DNA of 33,485 bases from Nesterenkonia sp. PF2B19 (GCF_001758425.2 NZ_MDSS02000039.1:1-33485); one strand, 5' to 3'. Counted from the stretch's first letter, positions 1 to 8,692 are shown. Notes: generated by a model from the sequence alone, not told the origin. Numbers and translations are program-made.

Positions 1-452
1 GGCCGCGGCGGCGCGGATGCGTCGCCCGGCCGCCGGCAGCGCCACATGCAGCCGTGCCTCCACGTGCTGGGCGCCGATCACCACGCTGGTGCGTTCCAGC
101 ACCTGCTGGCCGGGTCGTCGATGCTGATCGACCCGTCCCCAGGCCGACCGGGGGAGAGGCGGCGGGCCGCCTCCGCCACCCGCCGGGTCAGGAAGTCGGC
201 GACGGCGGTGCGTCCCCGCGCATCGGCGGTCAGGTCCTCCGGGAGGTCCGCCGCGTCGCGGTCCAGCTGCACGCGCATCAGGGACGGCGGGGCATACGGG
301 TCCACCTGGACGTGGTCCACGAGCAGCCGGAGGCCGGTGGTCTCGGCGTCGCCGGGAGGGAGCTCGTGGGTTCCGCGCAGCTGTTTGTAGCCGGCGTAGC
401 CGCGGCCGTCGAGGGTGGTCAGCGTGTGTTCCAGGGCGCTGCGGTCGGGCAA
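1..452 (-). pseudogene. ABC-ATPase-family (DUF2791-like) protein, N-terminal part, frameshifted, runs off the window
   Basis: The gene enters on the minus strand and only its N-terminal part is present. The reading LDGRGYAGYKQLRG, then LLVDHVQVDPYAPPSLMRV, then DFLTRRVAEAARRL and GSISID matches the start of the family of predicted ABC-class ATPases (Pfam PF09818), whose members share DGRGYxAYKxLxG and DHVQxDPFAxPS motifs; the nucleotide-binding part would lie beyond the window. A TTG start at 452 follows GGAGG by four bases, and earlier in-frame starts would run into the GntR gene. The frame breaks near 108-120: the current frame reaches a stop at about 78, but one frame over the family sequence continues as PGQQVLERTSVVIGAQHVEA. 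One lost C in the CCC run at 112-114 explains it. The exact role of the family is poorly known. Family assignment is fairly sure; true pseudogene status is doubtful. Confidence 0.7.
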
Positions 453-489
453 GGGGCCTCCTTTCGCGGGTGGGTGTTCCCTGGGTGGG

Positions 490-1158
490 TCATTCCGGCG
501 AGGCGCTGAGGTGGCGCCACGTGCGGACCAGCTGGCTGAACTCGGTGACCTGGACCAGCACATGGGAGCGAGCCGCATCCTCGGCGACCTCGGCCTGACC
601 GGCGCGGACGGCGTCGGCGATGGCCCGGTGCTCGGCCAGGGACCGGCGCATCCGGTCCGGGACCCGCAGCTGCAGGCGCCGGTAGGGCTGCAGGGCGCGC
701 TTGAGCGCGTGGGCCTGCTGGCGCAGGTACTCGTTGCCGCAGGAATCGTAGAGGATGCCGTGGAATCGGGCGTTGGCGTAGTAGTAGCCGTCGGCGTCGC
801 CGGCGATGGCGTGGTCCTCGCAGTCGCAGACGGCCCGTTCGAGCTCCTCCAACGCGTCGGCCTCGATGCGCCGGGCGGAGAGGCGGGCGGCCATGCCCTC
901 CAGCTCCGCCATGACTTCGAAGCGCTCGGCCAGCTCGGAGATGCTCAGCTCGGTCACATAGGTGCCCTGCTTGGGGCGGATCTGCACCAATCCGGAGCGT
1001 TCCAGAGCCTGCAGCGCCTCCCGCACCGGGGTCCGGGAACAGCCGAACTCCTGCTCCAGCTGCGCCGGGTCCAGGCGTTCGCCGGGGCGGTGCCGTCCGT
1101 CGACGATCGCGTTCTCCAGGGCGTCCCGCACGCGCTGGGACTCTGGGATCCGAGCCAT
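490..1158 (-). CDS. GntR/FadR-family transcriptional regulator, probable malonate regulator
   Basis: A winged-helix GntR domain fills about residues 1-70 (CSRTPVREALQALERSGLV is the recognition region), followed by an FCD ligand domain to about residue 210. The FCD histidines are visible in ANARFHGILYD, AEHRAIADAV and AARSHVLVQV, as in metal-binding FadR/VanR members. The ATG at 1158 is preferred over a GTG at 1164 because GGAGG lies five bases before the ATG but overlaps the GTG. The gene is divergent from the malonate operon, and the intervening region holds a perfect 8-bp-arm inverted repeat at 1238-1258. This matches the rhizobial arrangement in which the GntR protein MatR controls matABC. 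I infer that it represses the malonate operon and responds to malonate or malonyl-CoA; the ligand cannot be read from sequence. Confidence 0.88.
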   Translation of the reverse strand: MARIPESQRVRDALENAIVDGRHRPGERLDPAQLEQEFGCSRTPVREALQALERSGLVQIRPKQGTYVTELSISELAERFEVMAELEGMAARLSARRIEADALEELERAVCDCEDHAIAGDADGYYYANARFHGILYDSCGNEYLRQQAHALKRALQPYRRLQLRVPDRMRRSLAEHRAIADAVRAGQAEVAEDAARSHVLVQVTEFSQLVRTWRHLSASPE

Positions 1159-1237
1159 GGCCACCTCCGAGGTTCAGGGTATCCGACCGGCCATCCTGTG
1201 GCGCAGGTCACGTTCATGCTCTATAGTCCCTGTTATA

Positions 1238-1258
1238 TACATCACGGCGTGTGATGTA
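1238..1258. promoter_or_regulatory. Inverted-repeat operator between GntR regulator and malonate operon
   Basis: TACATCAC-GGCGT-GTGATGTA: two perfect 8-bp arms around a 5-bp centre, within an AT-richer patch (TATAGT at 1222-1227, TATATA at 1234-1239) that could supply -10 elements. It ends 29 bases before the start of the decarboxylase/synthetase gene. The size and symmetry suit a dimeric GntR/FadR regulator, so binding by the divergent regulator gene is likely but inferred. Confidence 0.65.
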
Positions 1259-1287
1259 CAACGTCGACTCGTCGAGGGAGGATCGCC

Positions 1288-4164
1288 ATGGGACGTCAGG
1301 ACGGATGGCTGCTCGCGGACCTGTTCCGCGCCCTGCGTCGCCGGGGCGGGGAGGGCGCGGCGACGCAGGAGCCGGAGGCCGCCCCGCTGGACCAGCTCCT
1401 GGCCGCCTGCGAGGTCCTGATGAGCGACGTCGGGGAGGCCTCGCTGCGGGCGGTGGCCGCCCGGGCGCTGCAGGCCTACGCTCAGCTGGATGACGCTGGC
1501 CGCCTGGCCTTCTTCACCCACATGTTGCAGGACCACGGGGCTGATGACGACGCCGTCCGCGCCGCCTATCAGGCCTGGGAGCAGGCCGACGGGCAGCGGC
1601 GGGATGCCGCACTGACCCGTCTGTTCGACGTCGTCGAGCCGGCCCGTCAGCAGCTGCTGCGGCGCATGAACCACGCTCCGGATGCGACCGCCGCGCTGGT
1701 GGCCATGCGGGCGGACCTGCGCAGGCTGTTGCCGGAGCATCCTGAGCTGCGGCCGGTGGACCACGACTTCCGGCACCTGCTGGTCTCCTGGTTCAATCGA
1801 GGCTTCCTGCGCATGGAGGAGATCACCTGGGATTCTCCCAAGGAGCTCCACCAGCACCTGCTGCGGTTCGAGAAGGTCCACCCCATGGAGGGCCGTGCGG
1901 ACCTGCGTCGGCGGCTGCAGCCGAAGGATCGCCGGTGCTTCGCGTTCTTCCACCCCGCCACCGGAGAGGTGCCGCTGATCTTCGTGGAGGTGGCGCTCGT
2001 GGAGGGCGTCCCGCGCCACATGGGGCCGCTGCTGGAGCCCGGTCCCGCGCTGAACCCCGCCCAGGCCGACACCGCCGCCCTGTACTCCATCAACAACTCC
2101 CTCGAGGGGCTGGCCGGCATCTCCTTCGGCAGCTTCCTGATCAAGCAGGTCATCGACGAGGTCAGCCGCCAGCTGCCCCATCTGCGGCGCTTCGTCACGC
2201 TGTCTCCCATCCCGGGCTTCCGCGGCTGGCTGGAGTCCCAGGACGATCCGGAGCTGCTCCACCTGGCCATCGAGCTGGCTGCACATGATCCCCGTGCTGC
2301 GGACCCTGACGCTGAGAGTGCCGGCGCGCCCGCCCTGCGTGAGCGGCTGCTGCCCGTCCTGGCCCGTTACATCACCGCCGAGCGGCGCGGGGATGGTCGG
2401 CCGCTGGACCCGGTGGCCCGGTTCCACCTGGGCAACGGGGCCGCCGCCTGGCAGCTGCACTGGCCGGCCCACAGCTCGCCGGCGGCGCGCGCCCAGTCCT
2501 ACGGGGCGATGATCACCTACCGCTATGAGCCCGAGCAGCTCGAGCGACGCCACGAGGACTTCGTGCGGCGGCGCGAGGTCGCTGTCGACGGCCCGCTGGC
2601 CGAGCTCATCCCTGACCGACCCGACACTCCGAGAGGATCCGCCCCCATGGCCGACGACTTCACCCCGATCCACCGTTCCTTCGAGGCCCAAGCGGCCCGC
2701 CAGCCCGAGAAGGTGCTCTTCCACCTGCCCGACGGCGGCACCCTGACGTATGCGGAGACCGAGCACACGGTGCGGCGGATCGCCGCCCGGCTGCTGGCCG
2801 ACGGCGTCCAGCCCGGGGACCGGGTCGCCGCGCAGGTGCAGAAGTCGCCGGAGGCGCTGGCGCTCTACCTGGCCACCCTGCGGGTCGGCGGAGTCTTCCT
2901 GCCGCTGAACACCGCCTACACCGGCACGGAGATGGACTACTTCATCGGCGACGCCGAGCCGCGCGTGCTGGTCTGCTCCCCGGAGCGGGAGCAGGAGCAC
3001 GCCGCCCGGGGCGGGGATCAGCTCATCGTGGAGACGCTCGGCACCGCAGGCGACGGCACGCTGCTGACCTCCGAGACCACCGTGGAGGAGTCCTATGCCG
3101 CCGCCGCGGACACCCCGGCGTCGATCCTCTACACCTCCGGCACCACCGGACGGTCCAAGGGGGCGGTGCTCACGCACGGGAACCTGGCCTCCAACTGCCG
3201 GGCCCTGCTGGAGGCCTGGCAGTACACGGACCAGGACCGGCTCATCCACGCGCTGCCGATCTTCCACATCCACGGGCTCTTCGTCGCCGCCAACATGACC
3301 CTGGTGGCAGGAGCCTCCTTCCACTGGCTGCCGTCCTTCGACGCCGAGGCCATCCTGGACCTGATGCCCACCTCCACCGTGCTGATGGGGGTGCCCACCT
3401 TCTACACCCGCCTGCTCGCCTCCGAGCGGCTGACCCCGGAGACCTGCGCCTCCATGCGACTCTTCGTCTCCGGCTCCGCCCCGCTGCTGGCCAGCGACCA
3501 CGAGGCCTTCGAGGCCGCCACCGGGCACGCCATCCTCGAGCGCTACGGCATGACCGAGACCGGCATGAACACCACCAACCCCTACGACGGCGCCCGCAAG
3601 CCCGGCACCGTGGGGAAGCCCTTCCCCGGGGTGCAGATCCGGGTGACCGACCGGGAGAGCGGCGCCGAGCTGCCCGACGGCGAGGTCGGCCTGGTGGAGG
3701 TCAAGGGCCCCAACGTGTTCGCCGGCTACTGGCGCATGCCGGAGAAGACGGCCGCCGAATTCCGCTCCGACGGATTCTTCATCACCGGGGACCTCGGCCG
3801 GATCGACGAGGACGGCTACCTGTGCATCGTCGGCCGTGACAAGGACCTGGTCATCTCCGGGGGCTACAACGTCTATCCCAAGGAGATCGAGGAGCGCATC
3901 GACGCCCTGGACGGCGTGGCCGAGTCCGCCGTGATCGGCGTGCCGCACCCGGACTTCGGGGAGACCGTGGTGGCCGTCGTCGTGCCGCAGGCCGGAGCCG
4001 CCCTGGAGCCGGAGCAGATCCTGGCCGGGATCCGCGAGGACCTCGCCCGGTTCAAGCAGCCCCGAGCCGTGAAGATCGTCGAGGCGCTGCCGCGCAACGT
4101 CATGGGCAAGGTCCAGAAGGCCGAGCTGCGGAAGCAGTACGCGGACCTCTTCGTCCCCGCCTGA
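1288..4164 (+). CDS. Malonyl-CoA decarboxylase / malonyl-CoA synthetase fusion (MatA-MatB)
   Basis: This 958-residue protein joins two enzymes that are normally separate. Residues 1 to about 450 are malonyl-CoA decarboxylase: TLSPIPGFRGWL holds the catalytic Ser (S306) and ARFHLGNGAAAW the catalytic His (H380) of the family. Residues about 454-958 are an acyl-adenylate-forming malonyl-CoA synthetase: YTSGTTGRSKGA P-loop from residue 615, ERYGMTETGMN, GDLGRIDEDGYLCIVGRDKD hinge, and NVMGKVQK with the catalytic Lys at K941. Together the halves would turn malonate, ATP and CoA into malonyl-CoA and then acetyl-CoA plus CO2 in the cytosol. The start is an ATG seven bases after GGGAGGA. At the junction a Met (M454) starts the synthetase half and is preceded by GAGAGGA nine bases upstream, so independent internal initiation is possible. 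MadL and MadM follow and would supply malonate. Because this assembly has indels in C runs and GCCCCC sits at the junction, the fusion deserves checking. Confidence 0.93.
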   Translation: MGRQDGWLLADLFRALRRRGGEGAATQEPEAAPLDQLLAACEVLMSDVGEASLRAVAARALQAYAQLDDAGRLAFFTHMLQDHGADDDAVRAAYQAWEQADGQRRDAALTRLFDVVEPARQQLLRRMNHAPDATAALVAMRADLRRLLPEHPELRPVDHDFRHLLVSWFNRGFLRMEEITWDSPKELHQHLLRFEKVHPMEGRADLRRRLQPKDRRCFAFFHPATGEVPLIFVEVALVEGVPRHMGPLLEPGPALNPAQADTAALYSINNSLEGLAGISFGSFLIKQVIDEVSRQLPHLRRFVTLSPIPGFRGWLESQDDPELLHLAIELAAHDPRAADPDAESAGAPALRERLLPVLARYITAERRGDGRPLDPVARFHLGNGAAAWQLHWPAHSSPAARAQSYGAMITYRYEPEQLERRHEDFVRRREVAVDGPLAELIPDRPDTPRGSAPMADDFTPIHRSFEAQAARQPEKVLFHLPDGGTLTYAETEHTVRRIAARLLADGVQPGDRVAAQVQKSPEALALYLATLRVGGVFLPLNTAYTGTEMDYFIGDAEPRVLVCSPEREQEHAARGGDQLIVETLGTAGDGTLLTSETTVEESYAAAADTPASILYTSGTTGRSKGAVLTHGNLASNCRALLEAWQYTDQDRLIHALPIFHIHGLFVAANMTLVAGASFHWLPSFDAEAILDLMPTSTVLMGVPTFYTRLLASERLTPETCASMRLFVSGSAPLLASDHEAFEAATGHAILERYGMTETGMNTTNPYDGARKPGTVGKPFPGVQIRVTDRESGAELPDGEVGLVEVKGPNVFAGYWRMPEKTAAEFRSDGFFITGDLGRIDEDGYLCIVGRDKDLVISGGYNVYPKEIEERIDALDGVAESAVIGVPHPDFGETVVAVVVPQAGAALEPEQILAGIREDLARFKQPRAVKIVEALPRNVMGKVQKAELRKQYADLFVPA

Positions 4165-4190
4165 TCGGGACGACAGGGGCCGCCCGGGTG

Positions 4191-4238
4191 CAGAAGCAGC
4201 ACCGGACAGAAGCAGCACCGGACAGAAGCAGCACTGAA
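4191..4238. repeat. Three tandem copies of a 16-bp repeat upstream of madL
   Basis: CAGAAGCAGCACCGGA occurs twice exactly and a third time with two changes (CAGAAGCAGCACTGAA), filling most of the gap between the fusion gene and madL. A GGACAGGAG ribosome site follows. A spacer expansion by slippage or a translation-spacing element are both possible. Confidence 0.85.
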
Positions 4239-4258
4239 CCGCAGGACAGGAGAACATC

Positions 4259-4660
4259 ATGGTGCTCTACGGAGTGGCCGCACTCGCGCTGTGCATGCTG
4301 GTCGGCATGCTCGTCGGCGAGGTGCTCGGCGTCGTCGTCGGCGTCGAGGCGAACGTCGGCGGAGTCGGCTTCGCGATGATCATGCTCGTGCTGGTGACCG
4401 ACAAGCTCCGGCGGATGGGGAAGTTCCCGCCCGCCTCGGAGCAGGGGGTGATGTTCTGGTCCGCCATGTACATCCCCATCGTCATCGCGATGGCCTCCAC
4501 GCAGAACGTGGTCGAGGCCCTGGCGGGCGGCCCCATGGCCATCCTCGCCGGTCTCGGCGCGCTCGCGGCCGGGGCGGCCCTGGTGCCGGTGCTCGCGCGG
4601 GTAGGGGAGAAGGCGGAGCCGCTGCCCCCGCTCACCGAGGCCGAGAAGCAGGAGGTCTGA
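4259..4660 (+). CDS. madL: Malonate transporter subunit MadL
   Basis: A 133-residue inner-membrane protein with hydrophobic segments near residues 3-27, 33-48, 65-82 and 92-113, matching the small MadL subunit of the MadLM malonate/sodium symporter family in length and order of helices. It acts with MadM to take up malonate. AGGACAGGAGAACATC precedes the ATG. It lies 94 bases after the decarboxylase/synthetase fusion and one base before madM, so the three genes form one operon, presumably under the divergent GntR regulator. Confidence 0.92.
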   Translation: MVLYGVAALALCMLVGMLVGEVLGVVVGVEANVGGVGFAMIMLVLVTDKLRRMGKFPPASEQGVMFWSAMYIPIVIAMASTQNVVEALAGGPMAILAGLGALAAGAALVPVLARVGEKAEPLPPLTEAEKQEV

Positions 4661-4661
4661 G

Positions 4662-5423
4662 GTGGATCTGCTCGTCTCCGTCTTCGAACGCAACGACCTC
4701 CTGGTGGCCTTCGTGGTCATCGGCGGGCTCATGATGGTCTCCGGCTGGCTGTCCAAGACCCTGACCCGCGGCCGCCTGCAGGGCAGTGCGATCGCCATCA
4801 TGCTGGGGCTGGTGCTGGCCTACTGGGGCGGCTCCGTCACCGGCGGGGAGGCCGGGATGGCCGACATCGCCATCTTCAGCGGGCTCGGGCTGATGGGTGG
4901 GGCGATGCTGCGCGACTTCGCCATCGTCTCCACCGCCTACGGGGTGGACCTTCAGGAGATCAAGCGCGCCGGGCTGGCCGGGGCGCTCTCCATCATCCTG
5001 GGCGTGCTCGTCTCGTTCGCGGTCGGGGCCGCCGTCGCCGCGGCCTTCGGCTACACCGATCCGGAGTCCATGGCCACCATCGGCTCCGGGGCGGCCACCT
5101 ACATCGTCGGCCCGGTGACCGGCACCGCCGTGGGGGCCAGCTCGGACGTCATCGCGCTCTCCGTGGCCGCCGGGCTGGTCAAGGCCGTGGTGGTCATGGT
5201 CGGCACTCCGCTGATCGCCCCGTTCATCGGGCTCAACAACCCCAAGTCCGCGATGGCCTACGGCGGCCTGATGGGCACCACCTCTGGGGTGGCCGGGGGA
5301 CTGGCCGCCACCGACAAGCGGCTGGTGCCCTACGGAGCGATGACCGCCACTTTCTACACCGGCATGGGGTGCCTGCTCGGGCCCTCGGTGCTGTACGTGG
5401 CGCTGCGGGCGATCGCCGGCTGA
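4662..5423 (+). CDS. madM: Malonate transporter subunit MadM
   Basis: A 253-residue polytopic membrane protein of the MadM family, the large subunit of the MadLM malonate carrier. Motifs seen include GLGLMGGAMLRDFAIVSTAYG, GSGAATYIVGPVTGTAVGASSDV and the C-terminal MGTTSGVAGGLAATD, with about seven hydrophobic segments. The GTG start is one base after the madL stop, and AGGAGGT overlaps the end of madL, so translation is coupled. Its last 70 bases overlap the 3' end of the convergent MMPL gene. Confidence 0.92.
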   Translation: MDLLVSVFERNDLLVAFVVIGGLMMVSGWLSKTLTRGRLQGSAIAIMLGLVLAYWGGSVTGGEAGMADIAIFSGLGLMGGAMLRDFAIVSTAYGVDLQEIKRAGLAGALSIILGVLVSFAVGAAVAAAFGYTDPESMATIGSGAATYIVGPVTGTAVGASSDVIALSVAAGLVKAVVVMVGTPLIAPFIGLNNPKSAMAYGGLMGTTSGVAGGLAATDKRLVPYGAMTATFYTGMGCLLGPSVLYVALRAIAG

Positions 5424-7561
5424 GCCAGCCGGGAGGGCCACCACATCCGCCGACCCAGCTCCACGCCGAGCGCCGGCACCAGCAGAGTCCGCACGACGAA
5501 CGTGTCGATGAGTACGCCGAGCGCGACCAGGAAGGCCAGCTGCACCATGAACATCAGCGGCAGCACGGCCAGGGCGGCGAAGGTCGCCGCGAGCACCAAC
5601 CCGGCCGAGGTGATCACCCCGCCGGTGACGACCAGGGCATGCAGCAGACCCTCCCGAGGGTCGCCGCGCAGGGTCTCCTCCCGGGCCCGGGTCATCAGGA
5701 AGATGGTGTAGTCCACGCCGAGGGCCACCAGGAACATGAAGCCGAACAGCGGGACCGTGGGGTCCGCGCCGGGGAAGCCGAGGACGTGGTTGAACACCAG
5801 CGCGGAGACCCCCAGCGCGGTCAGATAGGACAGGACGGTGGCGACCACCAGGATCACCGGCGCCACCACGGAGCGCAGCAGCACCATGAGGATGATCAGG
5901 ATCGCGACCAGCACGATCGGGATGATCACCATCAGGTCCCGCTGAGCCGTGGTGGTGGTGTCCAGCTGAGTGGCGGTGGTGCCGCCCACCAAAGCCTCCC
6001 CCTCCAGGGCGTCCAGCTGGTCGCGCAGTGCGACGACGGCGGACTCGGCCTCCGAGGAGTCGGCGGCTGAGTCCAGGGTCGCAGAGATCTCCACCTGCCC
6101 GTCCACCTGGCGGGCCTGCGTGAGATCCCCGGCGGGAGCGCCGTCGGCGTCCACCAGGTGCGCCTCGGCCACTCCCTCGACGCCGGCGACCAGCTCGAGG
6201 GCCTGATCGGCCTCCACCGCCGGGACGAAGATCTCCGTGGGGGCACCGGTGCCCGCGTCGAAGTGCTTCTCCAGCATGGTCTGGCCGGCCTTGGTGTCCG
6301 TCTCGCCCAGCACCACCTCGGACTGGTCGATGCCGTCGGCGCGCAGCTGGGTCACGCCGGCCGCGCCCACCAGGAGCACCAGGGTGACGACCACCCAGAT
6401 CGGACGGGGGTGGGCTCCGACCCACGAGGCCGTCCAGGCCCACAGGCCGCGGGAGGGGGTTCGGTCGGCGTCGTCGGTGCTGTGCCTGGTGGGGGAGTCG
6501 GTGGCGTGCGGGACGCGCGGCCAGAAGACGCGCCGGCCGGTCAGCGCCAGCAGTGCGGGCAGGAAGCTCAGCGTGGCGAGCATGGCGAAGACGATGCCCG
6601 CCGCGGCCACCGGGCCGAGTGCACGGTTGGAGTTCAGGTCCGAGACGAGCAGGCACATCAGCGCGACGGCCACCGTGCCTCCGGAGGCCAGAATCGGTGG
6701 AGTGGAGCGCTTCAGCGCGGTCCACAGGGCGGCGTGCCGGTCGGCCGCCCGCAGCAGCTCCTCCCGGTAGCGGGCCACCAGCAGCAGCGAGTAGTCCGTG
6801 GCCGCACCGATCACCAGGATCGACAGGATCCCCTGCACCTGGCCGTTGAGCTGGATCCACTCCAGCCGAGCCATCAGGTAGACCACGGTGATCGCCGTGC
6901 ACAGCGCGCCCACCGAGGAGAGCAGCACCAGCAGCGGGAGGAACGGCGAGCGGTAGACCACGATCAGGATCAGGAACACCGCGACCACCGCCACCAGCAG
7001 GAGCATCCCATCGATGCCGGCGAAGGCCTCGGAGAGATCGGTGGACAGCGCCGCCGGCCCCGTGACATGGGCTGACCACGCCGCCTCGTCCAGCTCCCCG
7101 GCGACGGTGGCGCGCAGCGCGTCCACCGCGCCGTCGTCGACAGCGCCCTCGGCCAGCAGTACGATCAGCTGCACTGCGCCGGAGTCCTCGGCAGGCACCG
7201 GCCCGATCACGTCGGTCACCCCGTCCAACCCCTCGAGGGTGGACGCCAGCTCAGCGGCCTCGCCCATCGCGGTCTCGTCCAGCGAACCGGAGGTGCCGCC
7301 GTCGTGCTCTGCGATGACCGTGGCCGGCACAGCATCGGAGTCGGCGAACTGCTCCCGGAGCTCACCGGCTCGGGTGGACTCGGCATCGGCCGGGAGGAAG
7401 GTGGCCTGGTCATCGGTGGTGACCTCGGAGATCGCCCCGAACGTGGGGCCGCCGGCGCCGGTCCACGCCAGCCAGGCCAGGACGAGGACCACCGGCAGGA
7501 GCAGCCGTCGACCCCAGCGGGAACGGTGGGAGAGGCGAGAGGGATCGGCGGCGTGCAGCAT
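5354..7561 (-). CDS. MMPL-family RND transporter
   Basis: A 735-residue membrane transporter with the MMPL layout: one TM helix (residues about 18-35), an extracytoplasmic loop, five TM helices, then the whole pattern again. GAATDYSLLLVARYREEL in the first half and ALGVDYTIFLMTRAREE in the second are the paired Asp-Tyr proton-relay motifs of the family. Actinobacterial MMPL proteins export lipids, siderophores or toxic compounds; the substrate here is unknown. The ATG at 7561 begins a short basic leader before TM1; upstream in-frame starts run into tspO and only a weak AGGG precedes this one. It is the last gene of a MarR-TspO-MMPL set, so drug- or stress-induced export is a fair guess. Its 3' end overlaps madM by 70 bases on the opposite strand. 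Confidence 0.88.
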   Translation of the reverse strand: MLHAADPSRLSHRSRWGRRLLLPVVLVLAWLAWTGAGGPTFGAISEVTTDDQATFLPADAESTRAGELREQFADSDAVPATVIAEHDGGTSGSLDETAMGEAAELASTLEGLDGVTDVIGPVPAEDSGAVQLIVLLAEGAVDDGAVDALRATVAGELDEAAWSAHVTGPAALSTDLSEAFAGIDGMLLLVAVVAVFLILIVVYRSPFLPLLVLLSSVGALCTAITVVYLMARLEWIQLNGQVQGILSILVIGAATDYSLLLVARYREELLRAADRHAALWTALKRSTPPILASGGTVAVALMCLLVSDLNSNRALGPVAAAGIVFAMLATLSFLPALLALTGRRVFWPRVPHATDSPTRHSTDDADRTPSRGLWAWTASWVGAHPRPIWVVVTLVLLVGAAGVTQLRADGIDQSEVVLGETDTKAGQTMLEKHFDAGTGAPTEIFVPAVEADQALELVAGVEGVAEAHLVDADGAPAGDLTQARQVDGQVEISATLDSAADSSEAESAVVALRDQLDALEGEALVGGTTATQLDTTTTAQRDLMVIIPIVLVAILIILMVLLRSVVAPVILVVATVLSYLTALGVSALVFNHVLGFPGADPTVPLFGFMFLVALGVDYTIFLMTRAREETLRGDPREGLLHALVVTGGVITSAGLVLAATFAALAVLPLMFMVQLAFLVALGVLIDTFVVRTLLVPALGVELGRRMWWPSRLAQPAIARSATYSTEGPSRHPMPV

Positions 7562-7611
7562 CGAAGGCCCTGTTCTGTGTGGGGAAGGTCGGGATGGAGA
7601 GGGAAGAGGGG

Positions 7612-8141
7612 TCAGTTCATGACCGCGATGGAGAGGTTCAGCGTGGACGCGTAGAGGATCCACGCCAGATACGGCAGCAGTAGCATGGAGCCAGGCCGCG
7701 CACGCGGCGGAAGGCCAGGATGGTCGCCACGACGGCGGCGATCATGGCCACGATGACGGCGAAGGCCAGCCACAGCGCGGCGGAGCCCCAGAGCGGGTAT
7801 GCGCCGAAGAAGATCGGAGTCCACAGGCCGTTGAGCACCAGCTGGACTGCGAAGAGGCCCAGGGCGCGGGAGCGTCCGGGCGAGGTGCGTTCCCGCCACA
7901 CCAGCCAGGCTGCGAGTCCCATCATCAGGTAGAGCACCGTCCACACGGGTCCGAAGACCCAGTTCGGCGGGTTCCATGGGGCGACGTCGGCCTGGGCGTA
8001 CCAGCCGTCGATCTGCTCGGAGGTCAGGGCGCTGCCCAGGAACCCCACTCCCACCGGGATGGCGAGGAGCACCAGCAGCGCGAGGAGCTGGCCGGCCAGG
8101 CCTGGCCGGCGTGAGGTGGCGTCCGCGGAGTATGTCGTCAT
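7612..8141 (-). pseudogene. tspO: TspO/MBR (translocator) family protein, frameshifted near the C-terminus
   Basis: A five-helix TspO/MBR protein of about 176 residues once the frame is restored. The family signature is clear in WNPPNWVFGPVWTVLYLMMG, NGLWTPIFFG and, one frame over, LLLPYLAWILYASTLNLSI. The frame breaks at about 7686-7692: as written, translation continues into a Cys/Arg-rich tail to 7638, while the true last helix ends at 7612. One C lost from CCC before the ATG of MLLLPYLAW repairs it. TspO proteins bind porphyrins and related ligands and respond to stress. The start ATG overlaps the MarR stop (ATGA) and is preceded by AGGAGG, so it is translationally coupled to the regulator. 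Confidence 0.85.
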
Positions 8142-8656
8142 GAGTCCTCCTGGGGTGAGGCTGTGGTGGGTTCGGGCAGCGGGGCGACCATCGAGTCCGC
8201 CAGTGCGGTGAGGAACTCAGCGATGAGCTGGAGCTCCTCGTCGTTGCGAGCGTCGATGACCTCTCGCATGGCGGCCAGTCGTGCGCCGAAGTGGTGCTGG
8301 AAGGAGCGGCGAGCCAGGTCGGTGAGCTCCACGACACGCGAGCGCCGGTCACGGGGGTGGGGGCGCCGCCGCGCGTGGCCGGCGTCCACCAGCCGATCGA
8401 CCAGCACGGTGGCCGAGGCCGTGGAGATCTGCAGGTGGCGGGCGATGTCCTGAGGCGTGACCGGCTGCCCCTGACGCTCGCGGATCACCAGCATCCGCAG
8501 GGCGGCCACGTCTGATGGGTTCATCTCCATGGGGCCCTTGAGGGTGTTGTGCATGCGGTCCATGGAGTCGCTGAGCACCTGCACCGCCTCCAGGGTGTGC
8601 AGGACCTCGGGTCGCGCCCGGCCGTGTCCGGCGGAGTCCTTCGGTCGGTCTCTCAC
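8138..8656 (-). CDS. MarR-family transcriptional regulator
   Basis: A 172-residue MarR protein: the winged helix spans about residues 45-120 with DIARHLQISTASATVLVDRLVDAGHARR as helix-turn-helix and HPRDRRSRVVELTDLARR as the wing, flanked by dimerisation helices. The start is GTG at 8656; the nearby ATG at 8660 is in a frame that stops at once. No Shine-Dalgarno is present, and a TTGACG/TCAAAT promoter places the transcript start at or next to the GTG, so the mRNA is probably leaderless. A 13-bp palindrome lies inside this promoter, consistent with autorepression. The downstream tspO and MMPL genes would be co-regulated. Confidence 0.9.
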   Translation of the reverse strand: MRDRPKDSAGHGRARPEVLHTLEAVQVLSDSMDRMHNTLKGPMEMNPSDVAALRMLVIRERQGQPVTPQDIARHLQISTASATVLVDRLVDAGHARRRPHPRDRRSRVVELTDLARRSFQHHFGARLAAMREVIDARNDEELQLIAEFLTALADSMVAPLPEPTTASPQEDS

Positions 8657-8662
8657 GCATCC

Positions 8663-8692
8663 ATTTGACTAGATAATCTAGCTAATCGTCAA
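8663..8692 (-). promoter_or_regulatory. MarR promoter with palindromic operator
   Basis: On the minus strand TTGACG (8692-8687) and TCAAAT (8668-8663) are separated by 18 bases. CTAGAT-A-ATCTAG, a perfect palindrome at 8669-8681, sits between them, so a bound MarR dimer would block RNA polymerase. The GTG start begins six bases past the -10 element. Confidence 0.6.

Noticed and set aside
1174-4260. 1028-codon open frame on the minus strand opposite the malonate fusion gene
   Set aside because: It mirrors codon bias of the real gene, is rich in Gly/Arg/Val/Gln, and has no domain. The same holds for long antisense frames at 4632-7079 and 9238-12528.
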